From Lunularia cruciata (Eukaryota; Streptophyta; Marchantiopsida; Lunulariales; Lunulariaceae): a stretch of 64,000 nt of DNA. The DNA lies in the NCBI GenBank assembly GCA_948567375.1, contig OX419759.1, positions 17,390,744 to 17,454,743 on the forward strand. The letters are read 5' to 3'. The notes under the pieces were generated by a model. That model made no database searches. It saw only the letters and a list, made by a program, of their open reading frames with translations, and was not told the DNA's origin. Of the stretch, positions 23,924 to 36,180 are shown piece after piece. The translations under genes were made by a program, and so were the position numbers. Each line of letters starts with the position of its first letter. Positions within the stretch are counted from its first letter, which is position 1.

Positions 23924-23934
23924 ATCTGTAAGTA

Positions 23935-24717
23935 CGGGGTACTGTGAAGTTCATCTCTGGATTTTCATGCATAGTAGTAGCAACGAAGGAAAGCCGATGA
24001 GCCATACTTTCTGTCCGAATCCCAAAGCTCTACATCAGATGACAGTGTCATATGCCACACAGTACTTGTTCTTGGTCGGGTGGAGCTCGTACTCAGTGTA
24101 GTACGGAAACCAACCTTTATTCCTGACTGATAAGCCACTGAGTTACTTACCCGCCTTTCTTTCTCGTTTCCTCATACCCAGATGTTTTTATCCATGTCTG
24201 TGCCAAGCCTGGAAAGAGCAGCTTCTCGGAAGACATACTCTCTTCTGTAAAGGTCCACTTGCACTTTACCGCTTGGCATATGCTGACACAAACGAAATCA
24301 CGTCGCACGGAGCTTTAAAGCACAGATCCTGCCACCTTTGTTGCTTGTCCTGGTTCAACCTCCTCGCCTGCTCGTACCACAGTTGTCTCATTCATTTGCG
24401 ATCTTACCGAGAAGAGCTTTATCTAACTTTACATGCACTAAAGTGCTGAAATGTTTCACCAATATCTCAAACAGCGAATTCAATCGCATATTTCTTCACA
24501 TCGTTCATGTGCGAGTCAACATCTAAACCTCAACCCTAAACAGTAGCAACGATCGGAAGTAGAAAAGATTGCAAGAGATGTGTTGAATTTTAGGGTGGCA
24601 GGAGCTTACTATTCTGGCGGATATATCACTCTTGAGGGGGAATGAAATGCATCTTTGGAAACTGCTTTCCCTACCAGTCCGTTTCGCATTGGCAGGTACA
24701 TTTAAGCTGGTGATTGA

Positions 24718-24720
<3 letters not shown>
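23935..24720. other. Intergenic, nothing recognised
   Basis: No gene or repeat was identified before the AT microsatellite. Confidence 0.4.

Positions 24721-24790
<70 letters not shown>
24721..24790. repeat. (AT)35 microsatellite
   Basis: Seventy bases of uninterrupted AT between two GC dinucleotides (TGATGC before, GCACC after). Confidence 0.98.
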
Positions 24791-24794
<4 letters not shown>

Positions 24795-27356
24795 CACCAT
24801 GATGCATTTTACATCTATCTCCGGGTCTTTCAATAGTGCATGTATTGAGGATGCGGTTTTGCTGATCTCAACGGAGACATTCAGTAAACATTATTGTGTT
24901 TATCGTAACAGCTCCACACAAAGAATTACCACAGCTCAGCCTGTGATGATGATGCATCCTACCACATCTCAACGGCTGCCGTCATAACAACGCTCACTCG
25001 AATGTTTGACTCTTAATTTGGTAGCTAACTAAATTAAGACAGTCCCCCTCCCTGCTAGAGATGTAGGAACAAAGAAATTGCAGGCACGGATATTGACAAC
25101 CCAAGGTACAGTACCTGTCTATCTGGGAACTCAAGCTCTTCTGGACTTATTTGTATTACGGAGCAGGATCCTCCACTTTTTGGCGTGTGACTGAGTGCCG
25201 TGTGTGATGGTAACTTATTCGTGTAAATTGTAGCGTTCAAAGATGAAGCAACTTGATCTTCAAACCGTACCTAACGTTGTCCATTTCTACTGTAGTGCAT
25301 CAGGTCCTGATTATATCAATTGTCATTGTACAGTAGATCAGCATCGTCGAATAGTAAAAGTCATGACAACAGCGCCATGCCAAATTTATCGGAAGCTAAT
25401 TGAATATGATCATATCTCGAGATGTAGCTCTCACGTCCAGGACAGGCGAGAGACAGAGTTACAACGTTGGGGTATTATTTTCCGATTCATTTGGGGTAAA
25501 ACGACAATTCTAGGATTTCGATCGAAAGAAACACGTTTGGTTGACTCGTACATTCCCGAGATTGATATTAATACTCGGGGGTATCTGAAGAGTTTACCGG
25601 TTCCGATAGAGAAGGCATTAGTGTTCACGCCAATTTTCATCGTCGGAGAAAATTGCGGGAGATGTAGCCGTTGAAGTGCTGTCAACGTGAAGCGAAAGAA
25701 GACAACTACCACAACGTCCACCACCTCCTCGAACGCCCGCCTTAATCACACAGCTACAGCCAGCGTGCCAGCGTGCCAGCCCGCCCGCCCGCCTGCCTGA
25801 GTTCTTCAGTGGGTGGCTGTGCTGTCTGTCTGGCCGATGCAAGAAGAAAGAAGAATCCGTTTCGTCCGACACGCACACACACACACATGTTGTGATCTTT
25901 GAAGAGCAGAGCAGGGCAGAGTGTGCAGTTGATTTGATTTTCAGAACTGCTGCTGGTCCTACTCTTCCGCGGCACTGCAATCCTCAATGCCACAGACGAC
26001 GTTCTGTTCTGTTCTGTTCTGTTCTGTCCGTAACTGTACAGATAGTTTGTTGGAAATCGGAGCGGGAAGCCACGGAAAAGGTCCTGGCGATTCAATCCTC
26101 TGCTGCGAATGCGAATACCTCTGCATTGTGCCCTGCAAAAAGTGCAATCACTTCCTCTCTTCTGCCTCCAGATGATTCCATTTTATTTCATTTCATTTGG
26201 CTTCATTTCATCTCAATTGTATTGCATGGAGCAGTTCGGCTCATACGCATTTGATTTTGACTTCTCCTTTAGATTGTCCTTATACATCCTTACCTCTTTG
26301 GTTTTCCTCCAAGTTAATCAAGGTGACTGTTTTAGTTCATAACATTCTTTAGGCGAGATTAGTATAAAGTGGACATCTCATCTCATCTCATCATCATCAT
26401 CATCATTACTAAGTAATGTTTATTCAGCACTAAGAAAACCCATAATCGTCCAGTATGAGCTTTATCTTACCATTGCAGCTTCTTCCGTAATTGGATGAAG
26501 ATTGCTGAGTTTAATTTTCAAGTAGTAACAAGGAAATTAAGATGCAAACCTGCAAGCTCAGATAAATCTACATTGGACTTTTGAGTTCCTAATCTAAGTA
26601 CATTTGTCATGCATAAATTGTATGAAAGTTTTATGAATATAGTTTGTTGTGTGCCCGATAGCGTTTTAAACAGTACAGATGGTTAGTAGATGACAAATGT
26701 AATCCATCAAATCAATATGAATTGGATCAGAACTATATTAAATTTTATAATTATAGTTAATTGATGCTCACCAATAAATGAAATATTTAATCAATCAACC
26801 TGAATAAAAATGAACTTAATTTGTAAACGTGATGGGATCTGTTCACACATTATAGATTGGCATACCGTGTGATTCATTTCATTAGTGGGAAAGAAGTATG
26901 TACATTCATCAAGGAATTTTTTGTAGTGAGATCATATGAATTTCTGAACTTGCGGCACATTTGATAGTACATTTTCAGTGCATATTCAAAGGCAAGAAAG
27001 GTACATTTTTATTTCCATTGGAATGTGATGTACTTCCAGATTTGTAAATGAAGTTCTACTTAGAGAGAAATCCACCCACCCAAACTTGAGATAATGTGGC
27101 TCTTGGTTTTGAAGAAAGTTAATTTGACAATTATGATAAATTGACCATGGAACCTTACGTGGGGAAATGGGAACTAAAAACAGATTAACATATCAGGACG
27201 TGTGCATGTAAGGCACTAAATTTTTATTTTTTTGGATGAATAGTGCTCTCATTTGCATATGAAAAATTTACAATTGTTAATGATCTAACGAACATTGAGA
27301 CTTGGGTTTCTCATTACCTTCTATGAATTTTAATTCAAGTCAGAGATGAATCAAAT
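24791..27356. other. Intergenic with simple-sequence clusters
   Basis: Holds an (AC)n run (about 25870-25886), a GCCC/GCCT-rich patch (25765-25800), the (GTTCT)5 tract at 26001, an ATTTC-rich tract (about 26180-26215) and a CTCAT/CATCAT tract (about 26375-26406). A 143-codon ATG frame at 25243-25674 has no recognisable domain. From about 26400 the DNA becomes AT-rich and featureless. Confidence 0.45.
26001..26027. repeat. (GTTCT)5 microsatellite
   Basis: Five exact pentanucleotide units, the same class of repeat as the AGAAG tract in MCTP intron 1. Confidence 0.95.
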
Positions 27357-27392
27357 CTTAGTTTACTAACTCACTTGAGTTAGTAAACTAAG
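27357..27392. repeat. Perfect 17-bp hairpin with 2-nt loop
   Basis: CTTAGTTTACTAACTCA (27357-27373), loop CT, then its exact reverse complement (27376-27392). An outer AGATGA/TCATCT pair flanks it. Confidence 0.95.
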
Positions 27393-27414
27393 GTTGTCTC
27401 ATCTTCCTAAAGAA

Positions 27415-27500
27415 AAGTAGACCGCTTAGAAAACAGGACGGATAGGAAGACCCCATCAAAGGATGTAAACAAAGGATGGAAAATAGTGCTAGCCCACATT
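27415..27500 (-). repeat. Short SINE-like element, diverged copy
   Basis: Shares GGATAGGAAGACCCCATCAA and GTGCTAGCCC with the family on the minus strand. The sequence beyond it (about 27500-27545, with ATCTGCCCTAC and CCTAAGATAT) is also shared with the copy at 27970. Confidence 0.65.
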
Positions 27501-27969
27501 GGTTTTGATATGACAAATCTGCCCTACTGCCCCTAAGATATTCTAGATATACTAAGATATTCGAATCAGTAAGGTTTTCAAACTAGAGCATCCGAAGAAA
27601 CATCCCCTAGTGTGAGGAGTAAGCATATTTTCTGATTCAAAGAATACCAGGGAAGCTTTTGCTATATGTCCATTGATTTAAATTAATTTAGCTGTGTCAA
27701 CTAACGAATGAAGGTTTCAAAAGTTAGGACAAACGTGTGTAAACACTACTCTCACCATAATTGATGCCTGGCTTTATAATTTGCTATGTACATTCACACG
27801 TATGCCTTTCAAAAACTGCGCATTTCTGTTTTGTTCTCGGCCTCAATTTTCAGATGATAAAACCAGAGGAATATTAGGAATAACTGATCCTTCAGCCAGA
27901 GTTAGAACAGAAAAATCCACCCTTGTGTATTTTGATTGATGATTCCCTAATGAGGAATATAAGTGAATA
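27501..27969. other. Intergenic spacer
   Basis: Apart from the flank shared with 28070-28110, nothing is recognised. Confidence 0.4.
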
Positions 27970-28066
27970 GAATAAGAGAATGGAGACCGTGCAGCAAACA
28001 CTAGGGATGGGAAGACCCCATCAAGCCGCAAGGGGATGAGCCAAAAGAGGTAAAATGGCACTAAAC
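27970..28066 (-). repeat. Short SINE-like element, diverged copy
   Basis: Reads GGATGGGAAGACCCCATCAA, then AAAAGAGGTAAAATGG, on the minus-strand orientation of the family. The palindrome end is degraded to GGCACTAAACACC. The downstream flank (to about 28110) matches that of the 27415 copy. Confidence 0.75.
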
Positions 28067-28110
28067 ACCAATAGATGAGAGATCTGCCCTACAGCGCCTA
28101 AGATATCCGC

Positions 28111-31100
28111 ACTGTGCAAGTTCATAAGGTCTATAGGAGATGGAATTACGGGACTCAATCTACTTTACTTGTCACTTACTACTTAAGGTTCGGTATATAC
28201 TCTTCCAACATTAAACATTGTCTATCGTTAATACCACATAACTTCAGCCACCTATCTAAAACTCTAAGTTCTAATCTACGGTCTCTTCGACAAGTTACCG
28301 TAGAACTGCAAATTTTAATTGGCCTTGAATCATCAAGGTCCATTCAGCTTACATGTTAATCGTGATAAACTGTTTGTGCAAGAGGCATGACGCTTGTGTA
28401 ATTGATATATCTCGAGTGTCTATAAAAGAATAGCATTCATTATTCAAACTTCTTGACCCAAGAGAAACTAAGAAATGATGTCTCCAAGTCAGACTGAGAA
28501 TTCCCAGATGGTCGCGTACTGACGTCATGAGACGCTTTCATCTGACCAGTAGGGAGGAATGACTTTATTAGTTAAAAAAATTTATCAAGTTAGTTCTGTG
28601 AATGCATTCAGCATCTTTTGAATACTCCGGAGTATACATAGTCCACGTCTCCAACATAAGGTTGACAAATCGTTACTTGAATAGATTTGAATGTAGTTTC
28701 CTCTCGAAAACTTTGTAGTACAGCAGTGAAGAAATTAAGTATTACGTTAATCCTGTCATACTGGAGACCTTGTAGATAAATTTTCAAAGTGCAAGACGCT
28801 TTAAGAGTATCTTCTATGCATAATCACCGTACAGTTCAGACCTCACCGTTCAAATTCCAACCATTCAAATGCTGAGATTGAAGAAAATCCGTATTATAGA
28901 TTTAGCCAAATGTTTCTGACATCGGAGCAGAGAGCTCTTAGCTTTACTTGGCTCAAAAATCGATGAAACGAGATACTGATGGAGACGTGTTACACTCGAA
29001 CTATTCTAGCTTTCTCTTTACTGCTCTGGGTTAAAATTGTTGGAGAACCTTTCACGTCTGAATGTCTAACTTCCATTATCATGAGATATCTATCTAGGTA
29101 CCCGTTACAGCACAGTTTTTAACCCCGAGCTATTTCCAAGCAGCTATCATAACCTTACGTCCCAGCATTTCGAGGTAAGCTTGATGACTTCCACATGCTA
29201 GAACTTGCAAACAGATGAAAAATTACAGATTCGAAGGAATTGTTAATTTCAGACTCCAATGACCTGTTAAGTGTTATTCTCGTGGAGACCTATAATCAGA
29301 TTTGGGCAACAAGTACTCCAAGCACTAACACTTTACATCGAATTATAGTAGAGTAAAGCAATATGAAGATTGAATCTGCATTTTCTTAGTCAGTGAGAAA
29401 ACTGGTCTGACGTGGATCTGCCATATTGACCCTGACTACCTTTTACCTTATTTTTGTGGCACTCAAGTGCAGCTTGGGCTTCAGGACTAGTCGGCATACA
29501 AACAGGACTGAACCATAAGTTGACTGAACCCTTACCCAGCATACGATTGAAAAAACCTTGGGGGATAGTGATTGTACAACCCAGATATAGGGCTACAAAG
29601 AGAAGATTGTATGGGAAGGGTATTTACTCAAACACAAAATGTAAACTAGTATACGATAGTAAGCAAAATAGAGCTACATCCGTCTCACGTGCACCGACCT
29701 GGAACTCTACTTGTCTTGAAACCCGGTGTGTGAGAGAAGCTTCGTCGATAGGCACACACCTTACTCACTGACCGAAAGAAGCGTCTTGAAATTTCAGCAG
29801 TAATCACTCGGTCAATACAGTTTACTGGGATTTTAGCAGGTTCATACAATGCAGCTTGGGCTCAGATGAATCGTACAACGCGTTCAGTATTTTGAACCCT
29901 CCATTTTTTGTCACTTTCCACTCCCCGATTAATGACCTTGACTTACAAATTTAGTTGATCGTTCAACTTTCATACAAGCGGTATGCATAATCCAATATCC
30001 TGTGACCCTTCACAAGTCCAGGTGATTGTTTCCAGTTTATCTCCTTCGTCCCAAGAGCGGGAAGACTTGTGTCAATCTGAGTAAAAGAAATCACTAGTTT
30101 CGTACAAGCAAGAATTCTCCATCATTTGAAGTCAGTTCCGAGGTATAATCCAACTACTTTCCAGCTCGAGAACCCGTTGTTTGGATAAGTTGAAACCTCT
30201 TTGAACTAGCCAGTGGTGCGCACCTGTGACTCTAACGATCACCTTCGGAAATAAGTTACAGAGCCAGAATTCGATCCATAACTGTCACCATAGACTCAAT
30301 CCTAGTGTCCCACCTTTCAACATAAATCTATCAGAAAGAATTTGCGGCTTGATTCGTGAACCACGGATTAAGCACTACAGAAAACAAAGCTGATCTGAGT
30401 CATGCAGTAAGTGATTACACAACGAGGTCCATCCCAAGGACTCCGTACTATGATCCCAGAAACACACTCTTAGAACTCCAGAACATAAATACTCCGTACT
30501 GCTAGAATTATCACTTCTCTCCAAGTGGAGCTAAGAGAACTGAGTAGCAATTTCCAGAGAATAAACTGAACACGAGGTGCAAAGAGTAACACTGACGAAA
30601 GTAGAAAGGAGGATGTAGAAAGAACCTACAAGAATTATAAAAGCCAACCTTAGTCATGACAGCAACGTCCTATGATATATTCAGGTGGTCAAGAAGTAAG
30701 AACTACAAATAAATCAAGATGTTTGGTAGCATTACGATGCGGCATACCACCATCTAGTGAACGGTTAGAAGCAAGTACATAGCTATCACCACTACTTTAG
30801 TCAGAAATTAATGGGTGCATTGAAAACTGCTTCATGGAAATCCAGATCAGAATTTCAGAACAGGTAATGGTAAACGTGACTTGGAGCGAAAACATAATCA
30901 ACAGATCTGCGAATAATTACTGTAACCTGACTCCCATGGCCACTCATGACCATATCCTGTCTACCACTGACGGAACGTCCTTCAACCAGACACGTGACAA
31001 TCACAGTTTGTTGCGGAAAACCTGGAGATATAAAAAAGATTGATTCCGTTGAAAGTACAGGAAATAGAAGTCTCAAAATTTTCGTTCAGTTCATAGGAAA

Positions 31101-33249
31101 CATGCGTGCACTACCAGGATAGTTTGACCTATCCACCAGACGCCACATAGAGAAGTTCAGTGGCCGGGACGACCACTAATTGAGACTCGTGACCCAAACT
31201 TGATCAGCAGAGGGATGGGTCAGAAGATAACTAAGACTATGATCACTGAACAGAGTTTCCTTCTTGCTTAAAGCTAACAAAAAGACTAGGATACACTAAA
31301 TCGTCCCTCCAGAATTGAATCAGTGCAAGTTGGAAAGCCTTGATTAAGTAATTCCAACACAGCCGTACTGCATAAGATCTATCCTGCTTTTGATGGTCTT
31401 GCGTATAAACCCACATCACTCGCGCACGCAATTACTCTATCGCACAGGCAACCATGACCTTGAATCAGTAATAGTGTGGTCGACTAGGTTGTTGGGTTGG
31501 CAAAGGCAGCAGTGGACCTCTTAGCCCCGGAGATTGTGCATGTGGATGTGGAGCTCCGCCATATTCTGGAACTGCAGGAGGCAATACATGAGTCCCTGAA
31601 CCTAGCATCTTTGAAGAAATGGAATTATGACTCAATTGAGAAGAGCCTGCACATATAGGTTACACTAATCTGAGAGAAAGAGATGTATCATACGAAGAAA
31701 TTCCACTAACATCCCCTTCTTACAGGAGCTCTGCTATAGTCAGACAACCACTAGCTATTGAGCATACCCACCATAGGGTTTCCGAATGGAACCACGTTCA
31801 AGGCTGACGAATCGTCAAGTAATTACCAAAAGCTACATATTTCAGACCCTTCAGACGTGAAAGATTTCTATGCAGGCACGAGGAGGCAGGACAATCTTAT
31901 GTCAACCCCGTGCATTGTCTAGTAACAGCACTACACAGGACCCGTAACATTGCCGCTACGGCTCAGACCCTCCTCAATGTGACTGTATTCACCTCGTTGA
32001 TCAATCATCAGCAATCTCTACTTTCATACTCTCAGACTAGCATACGTTGACGGCCCGCACGTATGTTAGTCACTCAAAAGACCAATCACTAGTGAATAGA
32101 AGAAATAGGCCACATCCCAGTGGACGGAAGCAGACGCATGTGTACTAATCCAGTATTGATGCAGCATTGAGAGCACTAGTTAAGAGATGTGAAAAGAGGT
32201 GAAAAACAAAAATAGGAAGAGTTCAACCCACGTCCTGTGCAGGCTAAATTAAAATCCAGACCTACAACATACCTTGGACATAACATCGACAGAAAAGTTG
32301 AGACTAGAAGGCTAACTAAAAGTTACTTGGCCTTATTAGAGGCACTTGATGCCAGAAGGATCCGGAAACAAAAGCTGTAGATTATGGCCGAAATGCCCCA
32401 AGAGGGTAATCCAAATCAGAATGTAGGCTCATATTCAATTTCCAAGACAAGATTAAGAATGCCTTTTCGTAGATTGTCAGACCACACTATGTTAGAATGT
32501 AGTGTCTTTGATTTTTTTAACATCCCGGCCCGAGGATGATTGCAGAAGCCATTGTAAACAGCCTGGTTCCATACGCACGTCTGACAGGACTGACTGACTC
32601 TGACATATGATGGTAACTCAGTAAAGATCGTAATAACTATCAGTTACATAAGAGAGGTAAGCCTGGGTAAGTCTGCATACAGGGGTTAGTATGTTTGTGA
32701 TGCATGGGACCTGCAGTACATTGTGAGTGCGAGCAATTGTAACATTGAGAGAGAAGCATGACGTGGTGACAGAATGAGGATGTTAATGCATAGGATATGA
32801 ACTGCCCGAGTCTCAAAATCATGACACGCCCCCGGAGCGAGTGTATGAGAACTGAGATTAACCCATGCATGCTCTATGTCAGGCTGACGAGGAAGATTTG
32901 TACTGCAGAGCCATTTTATACGTACGGTGTAAGGTTTTCTGACTTCTCCCCACTCGTTCACATGCTCCACGTCAATGTGGAGCATGTGAACCTCCAACAC
33001 TGCTAACCGTGGACTCCAGTGGAACCCTAGATCCTGAACCCTAAAATAGATAGCCACCTGCTGCTAGGAACTCATACAGAAGTGGAAAGGGGACAAGCAC
33101 TCCCATTCAGGTGAGAACTAGCAGTTGAGATTTGCCCCCCACCAGGGCAGGACCAACATGTCCAAGCATCGACACGATTAACAGTTACTAAATGGCAACT
33201 GGCTCTGGACAAATATACTGAGTTTTGCATCTTTCCATGAAATATTGAG
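28111..33249. other. Long gene-free intergenic stretch
   Basis: About 5.1 kb of moderate base composition. I read all frames: only short open segments occur, with no known motif and no exon chain. No tRNA or other RNA gene was recognised. The only clear structure is the 15-bp hairpin at 32956. Confidence 0.45.
32956..32991. repeat. Perfect 15-bp hairpin with 6-nt loop
   Basis: GTTCACATGCTCCAC, loop GTCAAT, then the exact reverse complement. Confidence 0.95.
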
Positions 33250-33365
33250 TAATGGGAGCAGAAGTCGTTCATGGAACGGGTGATCCAGAACACACTTGAT
33301 ACATTGTATATGTAAAAGCCCAAGCAAGAAAGGGATGCGGAATGCAAGCAAGGCAAGGTAAGTAG
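33250..33365. repeat. Outlying unit of the satellite-like repeat
   Basis: Carries the core GGGAGCAGAAGTCGTTC, then GGAACGGGTGATCCAGAAC, about 1.7 kb before the next unit. Confidence 0.7.
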
Positions 33366-34427
33366 GCAGAGACAGAGCGGATCCTAATCTAAATCGTTAG
33401 AGTACAGAAGCGAGAATAAATACTTCTATGATAATCATAAGACAGCGAAATATGCAACAACGAATCCTCAGGAAACAGAACACGAAAAATTGATGGCTTC
33501 CTGACTACCATACTTAATGTTCAACCACATTCGTTTGAGGAAAACAAGCGAGCCTTGTCGAGCAAATAAGCACGAAGAAAGGGGAAAACAAGAGGAACCC
33601 ATCCAAAGAGTAGGGAGAATGGTGGCCCGGAGCGATGAGTGATGGGACTGGACATGAGTCCCAAAACACTGAACTGTCTTAGAAAGTCAGAGGGAAGTAG
33701 TCAGACTGTCTTAGTAAGCCTGCATGTAAGCACTCCCAACTTTATCAGTGTCCCACAGGGTGCCAAAATAGCTGGGTAACAAAAGTACCCCTCGTACCGA
33801 GTTTCTCATGAGCACGGAGGCAACCCCGGTTTCTTCCCAGATTGCCGCTCAGGGATGGTCGGTGTGAAGTCTGGTGGAATCAGCAGGCATTGGGGGAGTA
33901 GCTGTAGGGTAGACATGATGGAAGCTGTCGTAATGGAAAGATGCAGAAAGTGAGGAAAAAAAGGTCTTAGAAGATGCAGAACTGAAGAAACTCTACCTTC
34001 TCTTTGTGCAAGATAAGTTAGCGGACGTACCTTGGCAATACCTGAAATCCTTCACACAGTACTAAGTGTGTGAATGACAAGCATGCAGATATTGCAACAT
34101 GCGAATGGTGAGAATAGCAGAAGCGAAAGAGGTAAGAGCAGAGGGGAAAACATCGGGAAAAGAAGAGCCGAGAAATAACAGAAGAGCAGGAGAGAAAATG
34201 AGAGGTAGTGTGCGAGAGATAGTTTGATTTAAGAGAAGGAAGTGATAAGGGGTCCCATTCAAGAAAACGTAAGCTCCTTATCATACGGAGTACAACCAAA
34301 CGAGTACCGTCAGATAAGCATTAAGATACGTATCACTCGTAGTTGTAGAAAAGAAATACAGTACGGGGTGACTCCAAGGGCTATGGCTATAACTATTGGA
34401 GAGCTTGGACAAGGGCCCCCCGCATAG
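33366..34427. other. Intergenic, nothing recognised
   Basis: No gene, and no repeat beyond low-complexity purine-rich patches. Confidence 0.4.
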
Positions 34428-34567
34428 TTGAGAAACTCCGTTGAGTTTCTCAAGTTTCTGTAGATAGTGACACCGGTATAGTCACGTATATTCTTCTCCT
34501 CCTGGAGAACAGAGCATAACTTTTTCCTAATAAGGTGAAGTGGATAGTTCTCTGCGCAAGAACTATC
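34428..34567. other. Cluster of four consecutive stem-loops
   Basis: Within 140 bp: an 11-bp perfect stem TTGAGAAACTC with a 4-nt loop (34428-34453), a 5-bp stem GTGAC/GTCAC (34468-34485), a 6-bp stem TTCTCC/GGAGAA (34494-34509) and a 9-bp stem GATAGTTCT with a 7-nt loop (34543-34567). The arrangement would suit a structured RNA, but no known family is recognised. Confidence 0.5.
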
Positions 34568-34933
34568 TACAAGTTTTCTGCAAGCAGCCAGGTAAGACTT
34601 CTTAGAGCTGCATACCCTCTTATATCTCTCATTCTCTCATCTCTTGGAGGAAATGTCCGAGAGAACATGAGGCAGCGAGATGGTCTTAATTGGAGCAAAA
34701 TAAGGCATCTCCTTTTTGTCGTAGATGGGCACTGACATTGGAGTTATGGGTACCGATATGTGGAAGTCATCCTGAGTAACTCTGCAGTCGAGATAATCAC
34801 AGTGCCATCCATAGCGAGTTCGTAGTAATTCGCAGGAATGTTCTGGATAAATCCCAACTCCTCTAACACGGTCATCCTTGTACATGAATTCTTGAATGTT
34901 ACCAAGAGCAGAACCTACCACCAAAAGATCCAT

Positions 34934-36180
34934 GAGATATTTGAGCGGCGGGAGCAGAAGCCGTTCAAAGAACCAAGGATCCAGAACCCATTTAGTAGGG
35001 GACTGAGAACGTGCATACGAAATGCAAGTAAGGACGTATGCAAATTGGATTGAAGTTAATCGAAGCAATGAAATACATAACGAAAGGTAAACAGAAATGA
35101 CAGAAAGCAGGAACGAAAATTGAAATTTTTTCTTGAGTAGCCACCTGGAATGAGAATACATCATGTAAGACGGAAAAGACAACTTTTTGGAACAGAAACA
35201 GACGAAGCATCTGAACTGGAAAGCAGAGAAGAATCATAGAGCGAGTAGGAAGATCCATTCGGGGGCAAAGGGAAACCATAGCTTTAGTGAAGGGAGGATG
35301 CGTGGGGTGGGGGGAATTGAAAGACGACTGGATGGTATCTCGGCTGGGTTGATGCGAAGCGTGACAGGACTGGATATTAGGAAACGAGAGCAGAAGCCGT
35401 TCGAGGAATGGGAGATCCGGAACTCATTAAGTGCAGATGGAATGGAAATATGATATATAGAAATCGAAATGAATATTAAATGCGGAAAGGAGATGAAGTA
35501 AAACTAACAAATCTGGTGACAAGTCGTGACAGGACTGGATATGAGGAGATGAGAGCAGAAGCCGTTAGAGGAACGGGAGATCCGGAACTCATTAAGTGCA
35601 AATGAAGTGCAGAGGAAATGGAAACATGACATATACTAATCGAAATGAAAAGTAAATGCGGAAAGGAGATGAAGTGAATCTAACAATTCGAGTGTAAGGC
35701 GAATCACGGACATAATATAAATAATTCCTGTTCAATACCAGTAGTGAACTATTATGCAGCATGTAATCGATAAGTGATAAGCGAGGCATGTAGAGAAATA
35801 GTCCACAACATTTAATGCAAGACCAACATTTAAGAAAGACTGTTAAGCAAGACTGGATATGAGGAAATGGGAGCAGAAGCCGTTCGAGGAACAGGAGATC
35901 CAAAACTGATAAAGTGCAAATGTAATGCAGATGAAATGGATACAGGATATATACTGATCGAAATGAATAGTAGATGCGGACAGGAGATGAAGTGAATCTA
36001 ACAATTCGAGTGTACAGCGAAGCAACGGACATAATATAATTATTTCCTGCTCAATACTAGTAGAGAACAATTATACATCATGTAAAATATAAGTGCTAAG
36101 CAAAGTATTTAGGTATACGAGAATGGAAGCCGTTCTGGGAACGGGTTATCCAGAACTCATGAAGTGCAAATGAGCGATAA
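34934..36180. repeat. Satellite-like array, main block
   Basis: Units share the core GAGCAGAAGCCGTTCGAGGA followed by a GGAGATCCGGAACTCATTAAG-like segment. Core CGTT positions are 34962, 35398, 35563, 35881 and 36131, giving spacings of 436, 165, 318 and 250 bp. The best-preserved pair starts at 35526 and 35850 and stays similar over most of about 320 bp. CCGTTC and GAACGG around a 3-nt centre make each core a small hairpin. The block lies between the two genes and has no coding potential. Confidence 0.85.
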
